From Aricia agestis (lineage: Eukaryota; Arthropoda; Insecta; Lepidoptera; Lycaenidae): 64,000 nt of DNA. Shown here piece after piece: positions 1-11,912 of this stretch; position 1 is the first letter of the stretch; every line of letters starts with the position of its first letter. The stretch spans positions 216,001-280,000 of the forward strand of contig NC_056418.1 of NCBI RefSeq assembly GCF_905147365.1, given 5' to 3'. The translations under genes were made by a program, and so were the position numbers. The notes beneath the pieces were generated by a model, which had not been told where the DNA came from, ran no database searches, and saw nothing but the letters and a program-made list of their open reading frames with translations.

Positions 1-3000
1 GACCGGCGGAGCAGGTCGTCAACGCGCAGATCGAGATGTTCGTGAGTATCGGAATCGGAACTGAGTACGGACGGTTCGGAGTGCCGAGTATGATAGCTGT
101 CTAGTCGACGAGAGCTATAACACTTAAAACGGGGTGCTCCATATCATCGTAACGTCGACTGTAAGATCGATGCCCTGCTATTGATCGTTGATATTCGCAA
201 CTCATGATATTATAAATTATCCTTTCTAAATAGACGTTTCTCGTTCCCTTATTGCCTACAAGACGGTTCGCGCGGCGCCGCTCGCGTAAATAAGGAGTGC
301 CGCGGGAATCGTACGTTTTTTCACGAAAAAAGGCGGCTCAGTCCTTCCCTGCGGGCTGCGCAATTACATATAATATGCCAAATTACATAAAAATAGGTCA
401 AGCAGTTTGTGATTAGCGCGCTCAAACAACGTCTTCAGCTCGATAAGATTTGTATGTTTCGGTTAGTCCTGCTAAATTTATTTTCTCTCCTAGCATTGTG
501 TATTGAAACTGCCCTTTTACAGGATTGGCGCGTGCACATGTTCACGGTGTTCACGCCGACCGCGGAGTTGAACTCCAAGGGCGCGTTCCTCACCCAGTAC
601 CCGTACCACGCGGCCACCGCCGGCGCCATGCACCACCTGCCGCTTATCACCTCCGTCACGTCCGAGGAGGGACTCTATCCCGCCGCCTGTGAGTCTGATT
701 ATAATCTACGTCATTTTCCGTTCACATTCATTCAGCGACACGAGGGTGCTGCGAATAAGTATCTTAGTTATTGCTTACTCTCAGTAGCAAATTACAATAG
801 TCAGAACGACCGGTCGTTCTGACTATGTGGTTAAATTTATTTATTAAGTATATTTTTTTTCTGAAAGTACGACACATATTACGACTTATTATTACATAGC
901 TTGACAGAGATTATTTATAATCACTATTGTCGGAGGTCCCAGAGAATTTCTTGTCTCGATATAAATCGTGTGCACGTACCTTTTATGTATGTATTTTAAA
1001 GAATGGCCAAAGGGTTAATCTTCTTTGGTAAATCCACATCATCCATTTTCCCAGGTTACCAAACCGAGCCCGATCTCCTGGACGACCTGGAGTCCCGCTG
1101 GAGCCACCTCGCCAGCAACATCTTCGAGTACAACGACACTCTGCCCCTGGACCGGCGCGCCGCCGTCGCCGACAAGATCAAGGAGCACTACCTGGGCGGT
1201 AGACCAGTCAGCCAGGAGACTTTCCCTGAGCTAGTCCAGGTATGATAAAAGTAGATAGAGTTATAGCCCTTAAAGAGAGTAGACAGATAAAAACTATCTG
1301 ATGTCCTTTTCGAAACTTTGTCCATCAAAATCAGCGGTTGCGGCGTGAAGACTGAAGACAGACAGGCAACAATGCACATTTCTGAGGTACATATATCAGT
1401 TAAAGATTTTAAGTTATTAGTTATTAGTTATTACATAGATGTTTTAAGTTATTACATACAAGTTATTTATTCACAGTAGGTTTTATTTATCGCACAATTT
1501 GCTTGAATCCCAAGTAAGTAATGTGAATATCGTCCACTGGTGAGTGTAAACCATAACTTTCAATTATAGACCCGCTTAATGCCGTAAATGTTAACAACTG
1601 CTGTAATTGGTCGCAGCGGACCCATAACAATTGTATTTCATATAAATTCCTGTTAAAATGGACTTTAATGAGTGGAATATGCAAATAGTGTAACTTTACC
1701 TATTAGTTATTACCTATATTATGGTTGTTATAAATCAGGCGTATGTTTGAAGTTATATAATAATTATGTACCATCTAGGAAATTGATTCCTAGGCAGTTG
1801 ACAGACCAACGTCATTCGGTCGAATCCTGTCAATTCAATGTTAATAATTGTGATCTGTCGGCTAGGATTGATGGTTTGACTTAATGCGACCAAACTACGT
1901 AGGTCCCCCAGCTGTCTCTAGGAATCAACTTCTCTGATAGTACAACTGCAGCAGGCAGCATGATCGAATTATTATCGGTCATTCAAAATATGACCTACAT
2001 GCATTCTCTTTTATCTAAGTATACGAAAAATTACTACGACTATTATATCCGACAATGTATTAGTACCTATCGACTATCGACTATTTATTAAAGTTAGACA
2101 TCGGTCGTATAATTTTGTTAAACGATGTTTATCGTTATACTGACATAGGTACTACTATTAACTGTAACGGCGCATTACTAAATAGTTACTTACTTTGTAA
2201 GTAACGATCAGTTACGACATTTAAAAATAATAGTATTTTATAAAAAGATAAAACCGACTTCAAAATTGTACGTATATTTTTGATAGTAGGTATATCTCAA
2301 AAACTACTAAACCGATTTTGATGAAACTTGCAGCATTCCCTAAGTTTAATCATACCTAGTACTATCAGAGAAGTTGATTCCTATGCAAATCGGGGACCTA
2401 AGTAGTTTGGTTGCGTTACGTCAAACCCAGCTGACAGATCACAATTAACATTGAACTGACATATTCGACCAAATAACGTTGGTCTGTCAATTGCATAGGA
2501 ATCAACTTCCTCGATGGTACATCAAAAAAAGAATTACTTAAATCGGACTTGTAATTCCGGAGATATGCGAATACAAACATAAAACATACATATAACATAC
2601 TTAGTACAGACTACAGAGTACTTACAGACATATTTACATACATATACTTTTGAAAGGCACATTTGTTCAGACGCTGATATCTAAGACCATTATTGTGTAC
2701 GATAACTGAGCAGTTCTGGAAATATTACATAGATACGCGTCGAATTGATGACCTCCTTTTTTGAAGTCGGTTCAAAAGTTTTTGGTTTGGTTACATTAGA
2801 AGCAGCTAGAACCGAAAAGCGACGCGGCGCACTTTACTCTAGCCATTCAGCATCAGCATTAAACTTTATTCAAGTTTATTCCCTACAGAGTAATGAGTAC
2901 AGACAGTACACTAAAACCTCAAAAGTTTTCTGCAGACAACGCGCAACGTACGAAGGTTAAGGTTATATTTTCTCGTCTGTGGAGTGTGGAGTGTGGAGGC

Positions 3001-6000
3001 TGGAGCGAAGACGGCCTCTTGTAATTTATCTGCCGACCACATACTTAACCCATTTCAGTGTGCGCATTGCGCAAGCACTAGTCTCTTTGTGTGGAACTTA
3101 TTATCCTCTGGTCACGGCCGAACTGTGCCACAAGTGTCCACAATTGCAAGATTCTATTTCAAATTGTAACTAAGCTGTGAAAAATGTAAAATCAAAAATG
3201 TAATAATATAAATGCGAAATCAGTGTGTTTGTCTAATCTATATCTATAATTCTACACTAATATCAAAGTGTGCTAATATTATAAAGCGGAAGAGTTTGTT
3301 TGTTTGAACGCGCTAATCTCAGGAACTACTGGTCCGATTTGAAAAATTATTTCATGTTAGATAGCCCATTTATCGAGGAAGGCTAAAGGCTATATTTTAT
3401 CACGCTGAGACTAATAGGAGCGAAGAAAGACAGGAAAATGCGGGAAAAACGGGGGGAATTTTTTGAAAGGGCTTATTTGAACGCGCTAATCTCAGGAACA
3501 AGTGGTCCGATTTGAAAAATTCTTTCAGTGTTAGATAGCATATTAATCGCGAAAGGCCATATTTTATCATACTGAGAATAATAGGAGCGAAAAAATAGAG
3601 GAAAATGTGAAAAAAACGGGGGAAATTATTTGAAAGGGCTTATCTCACGAACCACTGGAGCAATTTTTCTGTTATTTGGCACAGTTAAGAAGTAAACCAC
3701 GTGAAGGATAATAGGATTAATAGGCTATTTATGTTGCTAATTTGTCTGTGAAATATCTAATTTACGCGGGCGAAGCCGCGCGGAACGTCTAGTGTCTTTA
3801 TATGTACATGTTTATACTGATACTGTTTTTACGCCCAAACTGCTGAACTTGAAATAAATTGGTATAAGTAGGTACCTATTGATTAGTCCGTCCGACAATA
3901 GTACATGTATGAGCCTGGGACAGTTTGAATCGGGATAATATGCCGCTGTTGCCGGCAACATCTGCTTCGCCTATGAATCGATTTTGAAGATTATTTTTTT
4001 GTCGGAAAAAAGATTTCAAAGGCCACGATAAGGAAAAGCTGTTTGAAGTCGTTTTTTCGTTACAATTATCTCGGATCTTCTCTTTACGCCTTATCTTGCA
4101 GGCTCTAGGCGACCGTCTCTTCGTGGTGGGCGTGGGTATGAACGCGCGGCTGCACGCGGCCAAGACCGGCCAGCCCACCTACCTGTACCGCTACAGCCAT
4201 CGCGGACAACACAGCCTGTCGGAGATGATGGCCGGGAACGATAACAACTACGGTACGTTCGCATGAGAGGAGCGCTTTTTAGTATTACGATTTCGATACA
4301 ATAACTAAGTAGTTTTAGTTGTACTACGGTACTCGTCGTAAGCGAGCATGGTCGTAAGCAAAAAACAGTTTTGTATTACAATACATAGATATACTCACAC
4401 AGGGGTCGTTTTGACCGCGTCAGAATTGCTCCTGTGTGACTGACCGTTAGCGTTCGAATGTAGAATTCGAACTCAGAACGCTTGAACGCGTGACCGCTTT
4501 CTGTCTGATAGGTTCCTTTGCTACAGGCTACTAGCCTACTACAAACAAGCTTATAATATTAGGTATTATAGAAGTAGCAACATACCTACTGGTTAGTAGT
4601 AAATAAAATATTGCTCTTAATATTATGATTTATGATGTCCACTACCAGGTGTCAGCCACGGCGACGACACGTTCGAGATATACAAGGCGATGTGGTCGTC
4701 GGAGTCCCCCGAAGACGTCGACATGAGGGAGGCGCTCCTGGACATGGTCTACAGCTACGCATCCACTGGGTAACTCTTCAAAAACTTCGAAAGACAAATT
4801 TGAACATTCAAACTTTTAAAATTTGGACGAAGTCTGGTTGCGGAGGATTTATGAATGTACTACGACTTACGAGTAGGTAGATGAGGCCCGCAACTCCGTT
4901 GCGCCAAAATTTGTTTATCGCGCGAGAACCGTACATTTTCCCGGGATAAAAAGTATCCCAAGTCCTTTCCCGGGACTCAAAGTATCTCTATGCCAATTTT
5001 CAGCAAAGTCGGTTCAGTGGTTTGGGCGTGAAGGAGTGACAGACAGACAGACCAACACATTTATTTTATTAGTATGGAAGTATTTAATGACTTTTATTGT
5101 CAATGAATTTCTAAGTTAGCACAAATGTATTGCTATCTCGTTTTTTCAGGCACGAGTGAGTACCTAATACAGTGGTCCCCGACCTTATTTTCATGCGGGC
5201 CATAAACATGTTTTGGTCTTGGTGTCGCGGGCCGCAACAAAAAATTTTAGGGTTAAAAAATAACATTCCTCATAATGAACGATTTAAGTGGAAAAAAATT
5301 AACGACTATCACGTAGACCTAGTACATTATTTAGCCCGTGGGCGTGAATTTCACAATAATTATTTAATATCACGCGGGCCACAAATCTTTCCCGGCGGGC
5401 CGCGGGTTGGGGATAGCGGACCTAATATGATACTTATTATTTTGTATGAGATTTATGTGGGAGTAAAAGAAATAAGTAACGATAATATCTCGATAAATTT
5501 GCTTTGCCGACAGCTACGTGACTAAGCGATAAAAAAACTAGGCTGTTCGACACACAGTTTGTGCCTTGATAATTAATAAGAATAACAGATCACGATTAAC
5601 ATTGACTTGACATAACCCAACCAAAACAAACGATAGTGCCTACACGTGAGCCCCTTACTAATAACTACACAAAGTCTGCATGTCTTCGCGAAGACAACCG
5701 CAGCTCTGTATTTATGGCAGTACAGGTTATGGCAGCAAATAGGCAATGGCCTAATATACTGCCTATTAGGCGGCAGTATCCTAGGGTGGCGGCAGAGTTC
5801 GTACATACATAGGAGCGGCAAAATTACAGTTACCTATCCTCATAAAAAATTATAAATCCGGCCCTCAGCCCTGGACAACCGACGTTAAATAGTTATAACT
5901 TATAAGACTTACCGCCGTACTCAGAGACATTTAATTTAATTATAATTAAGCTTCAATTTAATCAAATCAAATCAATTTTTTTTTATTTCTGAATAAATTT

Positions 6001-7481
6001 AAAATAAATGTTTTCAGAAAGTCCTACATGATGCCTACCACCGGTTCGGGAACTAACCCGGCGAGAAGAACCGGCGTAAGAAACTCGCACGGGGCCCACT
6101 TTTTTACCAAAAAAAGTGAGAAAAAAATTAATCTTTTAAAATAAAGTTTACAATTTTGTAACTAAATATTATATACCTACAATATCCACATACATAATTG
6201 TAAGTCCTATAATAATGAAGAAGTAGCCTTGCAAGAAGCCATCCTACTCCCAAGGTGTGCCATCGTTTATGAAATCATTGACCTTATAATAGGCTTTGGC
6301 ACACAAACGTTCTTTAACTACTTTTTTAAATTTATTAATGGAAAGATTTTGAACGTTTTCTGGGATTTTGTTGTAAAGGCGTATACATTGACCTTTAAAA
6401 GATTTAATGACTTTACTAAGTCTGATCACCGGCATATCTAGCTTGTGCTTATTTCTAGTATTGTTAGAGTGAATGTCACTTTTAACTTTAAATTTACTTA
6501 TATTTTTTCTAACATATATTACATTATCCAAAATGTATTGAGAAGCAACAGTTAGAATACCAATTTCTTTAAATTTATCTCTCAGAGATTCTAAAGCAGA
6601 CATTTTATAAATAGAACGTATGGCTCGCTTCTGCAGCACAAATATTGTATTAATGTCGGCAGTTTTTCCCCATAAAAGGATTCCATATGACATCCTACTA
6701 TGAAAATAACTAAAATATACTAATCGTGCCGTATCTTCGTCAGAAATTTCCCTAATTTTTCTGACTGCATATGCTGCAGAACTGAGCCTACCTGCAAGAT
6801 TAACAATGTGAGGACCCCACTGTAATTTACTATCAAGTGAAATACCTAAGAATACAGTGTTGTCTACCAAATTCATCTTCTCATCATTTAATACTACATT
6901 GGTTTGGACTTGCCTAACATTGGGCAAAGTAAACTTTATACATTTTGTTTTACTAGAATTTAAAAGGAAGTTATTAACATTAAACCAATGTACTATTTTT
7001 GAGAGCGCACTGTTTACCTCGTCGTAGTTCGACTGTTGTCGCTTCACTTTAAAAATAAGTGAAGTGTCATCAGCAAAAAGCACTATCTCATTATTATTAA
7101 GTATCCTAATTAGGAAATAAGGAAGAGTTAGACAGATAATGTATGGGGCTTATGTCAAAATTTTGAAATAATTACATTTAAGTAATTAATGTTCCACTCT
7201 GAGTGCGGCAGTCATAAGTATAGGACTATAGGTACGCTGCGTTAATATTCTTATTAGTAAGAGTGTAATCCTCGCTTACTTACAGCGTGCCGAAACTCCC
7301 CGGCGCGGCGGAGTGGCAACAGGTGGACCCCGCCGCCCCGGAGCTGCGCTACCTGGAGATCGCGGGAGCTGACAGCATCCAGATGAAGTCCAGCGCCGAC
7401 TTCGGGCAGAAGACGTTCTGGGACAGCCTCGGGTTCATCGAGAACGAGAACTTCAACGTTAAGATTAGGGACGAGCTGTAA
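1..7481 (+). CDS. Type-B carboxylesterase, C-terminal half (5' partial)
   Basis: Six exons join in frame: 1-41, 523-688, 1055-1239, 4102-4252, 4649-4769, 7286-7481 (TAA 7479-7481), giving the last 285 residues of a family usually near 550. All introns are GT/AG and phases agree (0,1,0,1,2). Seen: the TSEEGLYPAA block, whose second Glu (667-669) fits the acid of the Ser-Glu-His triad, and VSHGDD, whose His (4657-4659) fits the triad His. The Ser (GxSxG) exon lies upstream of the window. The family hydrolyses carboxylic esters (xenobiotics, hormone or pheromone esters); the substrate cannot be told. The protein ends KIRDEL, a KDEL-like tail, so I infer retention in the ER lumen rather than secretion. 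Introns hold repeats, including an antisense LINE fragment in the last one. Juvenile hormone esterase is an alternative subfamily, but its diagnostic GQSAG motif is outside the window. Confidence 0.9.
797..826. repeat. Perfect 30-bp palindrome in esterase intron
   Basis: Both 15-base halves (ATAGTCAGAACGACC and its exact reverse complement) meet with no spacer. It lies about 110 bases past the splice donor of the 523-688 exon. No matching repeat family is seen elsewhere in the window. Confidence 0.85.
1772..1939. mobile_element. GTAC-flanked MITE, copy a
   Basis: This short element has inverted ends (CATCTAGGAAATTGATTCC at the left, and the complement of TATCAGAGAAGTTGATTCC at the right). 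GTAC lies directly outside both ends (1768-1771, 1940-1943). The interior shares the 'ttgacagaccaacgtcatt' segment with the copies at 2363-2516 and 43595-43897. It lies in the intron after the third esterase exon. Confidence 0.75.
2251..2772. mobile_element. MITE with AACCGACTTCAAA inverted ends, interrupted
   Basis: The left end AACCGACTTCAAA is answered by TTTGAAGTCGGTT near 2760-2772. A sister copy without the interruption is at 33315-33581. The interior reads through phrases typical of lepidopteran repeats (ctactaaaccgattttgatgaaa). It is split at 2363-2516 by a GTAC-flanked MITE. Confidence 0.7.
2363..2516. mobile_element. GTAC-flanked MITE, copy b (nested)
   Basis: The ends are TATCAGAGAAGTTGATTCC and the complement of CATCGAGGAAGTTGATTCC, with GTAC on both sides (2359-2362, 2517-2520). 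It sits inside the AACCGACTTC MITE. The sister MITE at 33315-33581 has a single GTAC at the same point (33423-33426), so GTAC is the duplicated target and not part of the element. Confidence 0.85.
3238..3792 (+). mobile_element. Non-autonomous Helitron-like element
   Basis: The 5' part carries 'ctaatattataaagcggaag' and 'gtttgtttgaacgcgctaat'. The 3' end has the GC hairpin gcgggcgaagccgcg followed by CTAG (3789-3792) and a T, as in Helitron termini. The middle repeats its own 'cgcgctaatctcaggaac' block (near 3310 and 3483), an internal tandem duplication. It lies in an esterase intron. The exact left end is uncertain. Confidence 0.7.
4880..5097 (-). mobile_element. Degenerate Helitron-like fragment
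   Basis: Read on the minus strand it starts at 'ctaataaaataaatgtg' and runs through a CTGT tract, the 'cgcccaaaccactgaaccga' block and 'ctttgagtcccggg' phrases shared with the elements at 11401-11912 and 62777-63156. It has no clear CTAG end. Confidence 0.5.
5170..5419. mobile_element. Short hAT-type MITE with perfect 8-bp target duplication
   Basis: The element begins CAGTGGTCCCCGACC and ends GGTTGGGGATAGCGG, forming an imperfect terminal inverted repeat of hAT type. It is flanked on both sides by ACCTAATA (5162-5169 and 5420-5427). The interior is rich in GCGGGCC, with no transposase. It lies in the last esterase intron. Confidence 0.85.
5960..7145 (-). mobile_element. 5'-truncated non-LTR retrotransposon (LINE)
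   Basis: The open frame 7083-6244 encodes the end of a reverse transcriptase, starting at the catalytic FADD motif (readable upstream to about 7145) and continuing through the thumb and C-terminal region to a stop at 6244-6246. The sequence downstream on the minus strand (6243 to about 5960) is its 3' UTR, with the 'gaagaaccggcgtaagaaac' phrase also found near 52436. The palm N-terminus and endonuclease are missing, as expected of a 5'-truncated insertion. It is antisense inside an esterase intron and is not a host gene. Confidence 0.85.
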
Positions 7482-8000
7482 CCAGCGAACACTCGGAAAC
7501 GAGTAGACGAACCGCCTGATGATAAGCGATAGCTGCCCACGATCCCGCTCTCTCCGTGCACTCTCCTCTACGATCGGTTAAAAATACATACAAGCGTTCA
7601 CCCTGGTTTTCTATTCGGTATCGAAAGATTTAGAGCCCTTTTGCTGATCAATTTGACTGCGCGAGTCGCGACATATTATCTGACTCGCGGCGCCAGGCGT
7701 TGACCAATGACCGCACACTGCACAGGCTACAGCACGCATATTAGTTTCGAATCCGAGTCGAACGGAAATCGTGAATCAGCCTAGGTCAAGCTCCCAAGTC
7801 CCATGTACATTGTGCCGAAGCTGCCCCACACTTGTTACTTGAAACTCCTCCGGTGTTACGAATGCCCATGGACTTTGCGTCAGGCGACCCGTCCGCTCGT
7901 TCGCCCTCTATTTCATGAAAAATGTATTTTATGTTAGACATTATTTTGTCACGTGTGTAATTATTTTAAATAAAAAACCTACATTCCTTGAACATTACCT
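7482..8000 (+). other. 3' UTR and poly(A) signal of the carboxylesterase
   Basis: The sequence after the stop codon has no coding potential. A canonical AATAAA lies at 7969-7974, about 490 bases after the stop. The cleavage site would be near 7985-8000. Further A-rich signals near 8060 could serve as alternatives. Confidence 0.55.
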
Positions 8001-8163
8001 AGGTACTTGAATCTTTTTGTGGTTTCGTACTTTTATAGTTTCTTCGAATATGTGTATGATATAATAAAAATCTTTAATATAATATGTATAGTATAAAAGT
8101 ATTAAATATATTTCCATTGTCTGGTACCCGTAACACAAGTCCTTCAGGTAAGTACTTAGCATG

Positions 8164-8216
8164 GGGCCAGACTGATGTGGTGTGAAGCGTCCATAGATAT
8201 TATTATTATTATTTTA
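8164..8216 (+). repeat. 3' fragment of a tRNA-related SINE
   Basis: The segment 'ccagactgatgtggtgtgaa', then 'gtccatagatattatt' with an ATT-repeat tail, matches the 3' half of the fuller SINE at 56213-56350. The tRNA-like head is absent. Confidence 0.6.
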
Positions 8217-9751
8217 ATAACAAGCCTGCTAAGTACAGAGTACAGGCACAGATTACTAAATAGTTACTAGTCGTAAATCCAGGCTTAAAAACGAAAACAC
8301 TCAATCTTAAACTAACCTTTGTACGCCATGAATGATTAATCATGACATTTTAAATTCAATCCCAATTCTCAAGGAAAAATAATTTATTACAATTTGATAT
8401 CAAGATTAGAGGTTGGATTAAAATTGTTACTAAGCTTCTAATAGAATAATAAAATATAAGAACAATAATAATAAATACAAAAATGTTTTATTTACCCAAA
8501 ACATTCCCAACTAAAAAGACATTACACCTTCAGCTTCATGATGAAAATAACATACCTCTTTAACAGAACAAAATATGGAAGCCTTTATGGTTCCATATTA
8601 TTTGTACATTATATTATACATTATATTATTGTGTTAGAGAGTTTTAAACAAAACATGACATATTAAAATGCAAGCAAAGTGACACAATAGTAACTTATAG
8701 ATAATCAAGAATATAATTGTATGTGTACAAATAGTAATTATTGATATTTGAAAAACAAGGCTGTCATTAAAGTACAGATAGTCTTATTTAATAGCAGACG
8801 ACCAGGTTTAATATTCAATACATTATTATGACAAAAACAGACAAAAACATACTCAAATTTATAAGTGAAATTTGTAAGCTAATCAACATCATAGCCAAAA
8901 AGCTATGGTCTACGAATAACAAAAACTAAGGAAACATAACTCCACCTCAACTGTTTTAAATTTGGTTCCTTTTCACACTAAAGTATGACAATAGCAACGA
9001 GACACTGTGTCGTCAGTCATCACTCATCACTCATCGGTCATTTAAAACTTCCGCCGTGGAACTTCGGCATGGTGTGTTTAACCACTGACACTTTTTACGA
9101 AGAACCGTTGAAAATAATTTGTCACTTGTATTAATACACAAAACTGAGACCCAAATACATGCATACTTTATGCATGTATTTGGGTCACATTTTGTAGGCT
9201 TGTGGAACAAATTTTTGACACAGTTACTCTTCCCTAGTTTTTATTATTTGAAGCCAAAAACATGTTTTTTTTTTACTTTTTCTCAAAATTTATTACCTTT
9301 AGTAATAAGTTATGTTTCTAAACTAGAATACAAAAATATTTAACTTCAATTACCCCCTCGATACACTTAATGTATCTCATTATTTTCCAGTGGCTTTTAT
9401 ACAAAAATACTTTTTAAGCACCTACCAAACTTTCTAATTTAAAAAAAATTAGATAGGAATAATTGTTATTTCAATAGAAAATGCAACAACCCATTCTAAG
9501 GACACAAAAAAATCACAAAATCAGACTTATAACACAAACACTGTGGTATTGTTTAACAATAATAAGGCAGACACCCACAGACCACTTGCAAACAATTCCA
9601 TGTACATTTTTGTTCAACATGACTCATTATTGCATAAGCTAACTTGTAAATACACATTGTATACATGGAAAGATTAAAATTAGACCTTGGACATTCTTAC
9701 AGGTTAGTGTAGGAAAAACATTAAATGTAAACTAAAATTTGCTCCCTTACT
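8217..9751 (-). other. AT-rich intergenic stretch, probably partly BAP31 3' UTR
   Basis: No coding exon is seen. For the minus-strand BAP31 transcript a TTTATT (AATAAA on that strand) lies at 8487-8492, so the 3' UTR could reach about 1.25 kb; this is inference. The stretch also holds a half-copy of the MITE of 40252-40469 (from 8910, 'ctacgaataacaaaaacta') and the hairpin at 9148-9186. Confidence 0.4.
9148..9186. repeat. Perfect 18-bp hairpin with 3-base loop
   Basis: GACCCAAATACATGCATA, then CTT, then the exact reverse complement. It lies about 570 bases beyond the BAP31 stop on that gene's 3' side, so it may be transcribed in the BAP31 3' UTR. Confidence 0.85.
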
Positions 9752-10420
9752 CTAATCATCTTTCTTGTCTCCTCCCCCGATGGTGACCTTCTTCTGTAGC
9801 TTGCTATGCTCCTCGGCGAGCCTGTCGTATTCACGGTTGAGGCTCTCGGCCTGCGATTTCACAGCTTCTTTGTCCTTCTTAGCCACGGACAATTCTTTCT
9901 CCAATTTTAAGATCTTGCTCTCGAGAACTTCGATTTCTTTCTTGTGGGCCTCATCGCCGACGCCCTGGTTCGACAGCAGGCTCTTGGCGGCGACGGTCGC
10001 GCTCTGAGCCTGACGGAAGCTGGCCTCGGACTGCGCCAGGAGCGCGGCCAACTCCGAGATCATTTGGATCAATCGACGGATCACGATCAAAAGGAATAGG
10101 GAAATGCCGGATATGTAGAAGTTCCTTTGGGCGCGGAACAATCTCATGTTGCCTTGCATTTCGGCGTCGAGATGCTGGTGGTCGGTCGCCTCGAGGCTCG
10201 AGTACTTCTGCATCTCGCGGATGGCATCCAGAAGACACAAGATTAGCACTCCGATCAGCACCAGGAAATATATCGACGCTTGCCCGCTTATGTACGCGAG
10301 GAATTTGGACTTGAAGAATTTGTTCCATCTCGAGGGACTCGCGATCGGCAAAGTGAGCAGCAGTACGAAAGCTATTTCGGCGTAGAGGAAAGTCGCTATT
10401 ATTGTCCACTGAAGACTCAT
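9752..10420 (-). CDS. BCAP31: B-cell receptor-associated protein 31 homolog (BAP31)
   Basis: A single uninterrupted frame of 222 residues from ATG 10420-10418 to the stop at 9752-9754. BAP31 is a polytopic ER protein acting as an export chaperone and in quality control of membrane proteins. Seen: three hydrophobic segments (about residues 5-25, 42-63 and 104-122), RRLI after the third, then a heptad-rich charged coiled coil (about 160-212). The C-terminus is KKDD, fitting the KKXX ER-retrieval signal, and the length is close to the family's usual 220-250. There is no intron in the coding part. The bases just 5' of the ATG (10421-10500) are open for a 5' UTR. Nothing in the sequence suggests decay, so a functional gene is more likely than a dead retrocopy. 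Confidence 0.95.
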   Translation of the reverse strand: MSLQWTIIATFLYAEIAFVLLLTLPIASPSRWNKFFKSKFLAYISGQASIYFLVLIGVLILCLLDAIREMQKYSSLEATDHQHLDAEMQGNMRLFRAQRNFYISGISLFLLIVIRRLIQMISELAALLAQSEASFRQAQSATVAAKSLLSNQGVGDEAHKKEIEVLESKILKLEKELSVAKKDKEAVKSQAESLNREYDRLAEEHSKLQKKVTIGGGDKKDD

Positions 10421-10621
10421 CTTGAAATGTGTTTAGAACTATTTCCTTTTATCAATTTAACACAGACTCTGAACAGACACTCCGAGCACTGAATGACGAA
10501 AATTAGGAGATTGAAGACTTATATTTCCAGAATATCGGTGACTCAAAAGAACACGTATGTACCTCCTACGTCACAGATGACGGTGTTAAAATGACAGTTC
10601 AAAGTCTAATGAGCAGTGCTT

Positions 10622-11150
<529 letters not shown>

Positions 11151-11214
11151 TGTATAAATGTCAATTAGCATGTCATAGGTGTGAATGAAACAGAACAATG
11201 CTGTTTGTTCTTAT

Positions 11215-11912
11215 TATTTTTGAACGTGAAAAACGTGAAAAAACGGGGGAAATTATTTGAAAGAGCTAATCTCACGAACTACTAGAGTAATTTTTCTGTT
11301 ATTTTTCACCGTAAGTAAGTAGACTACGTGAAGGATCATAGGCTATTTTTTATGGAGTAATTTGTCTGTGAAATATCTAATTTACGCTGGCGAAGCCAAG
11401 CGGTCACGACATCACGCGTAAATGGCTGGACCCATTTTGCTGAAATTTGGTATAAATATACTTTGAGTCCCGAAAAAGAACATAGGATACATTTTGTCCC
11501 GGAATAATGTACGGTTACTGCACAATATACTTGTATGATTTGCGCGTAAACTATTCAATCTATTTTGATGAAATTTGGCATGGAGATACTTTGAGCCTCG
11601 GGAAAGGACAAGGAATACTAATTTTGTCCCGGAAAATGTACGGTTCTCGCACAATAAACTTTTATGATTATCACCTAAACTATTTTATCTGTTTTGATGA
11701 AATTTGGCATGGAGATTGGAGATACTAATTTGAATCTGGGACAAGGAATGTTTTTTGTCCCGGGAAAATATGCAGTTCCCACACTATATACTTTTCTGAT
11801 TTGCACGTAAACGATTCAGTCGATGTACGGGAACAACTATTAAAACTACTATTAAAGTAAAAAGGGAACAACTATTAAAGTCCACGCGGACGAAGTCGCG
11901 GGCAACAGCTAG
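11215..11912 (+). mobile_element. Two abutting Helitron-like 3' segments
   Basis: 11215-11400 matches the 3' part of the element at 3238-3792 (ending in a weakened hairpin). From 11401 a second subfamily begins ('acgcgtaaatggctggaccc') with about three diverged ~150-bp tandem units ('gaaatttggcatggagatac'). It ends in the Helitron-type hairpin region gtccacgcggac, gcgggcaacag, and CTAG at 11909-11912 followed by T. Confidence 0.65.

Noticed and set aside
5172..5525. 117-residue plus-strand frame
   Set aside because: Most of it is the hAT-type MITE 5170-5419 and it has no family features.
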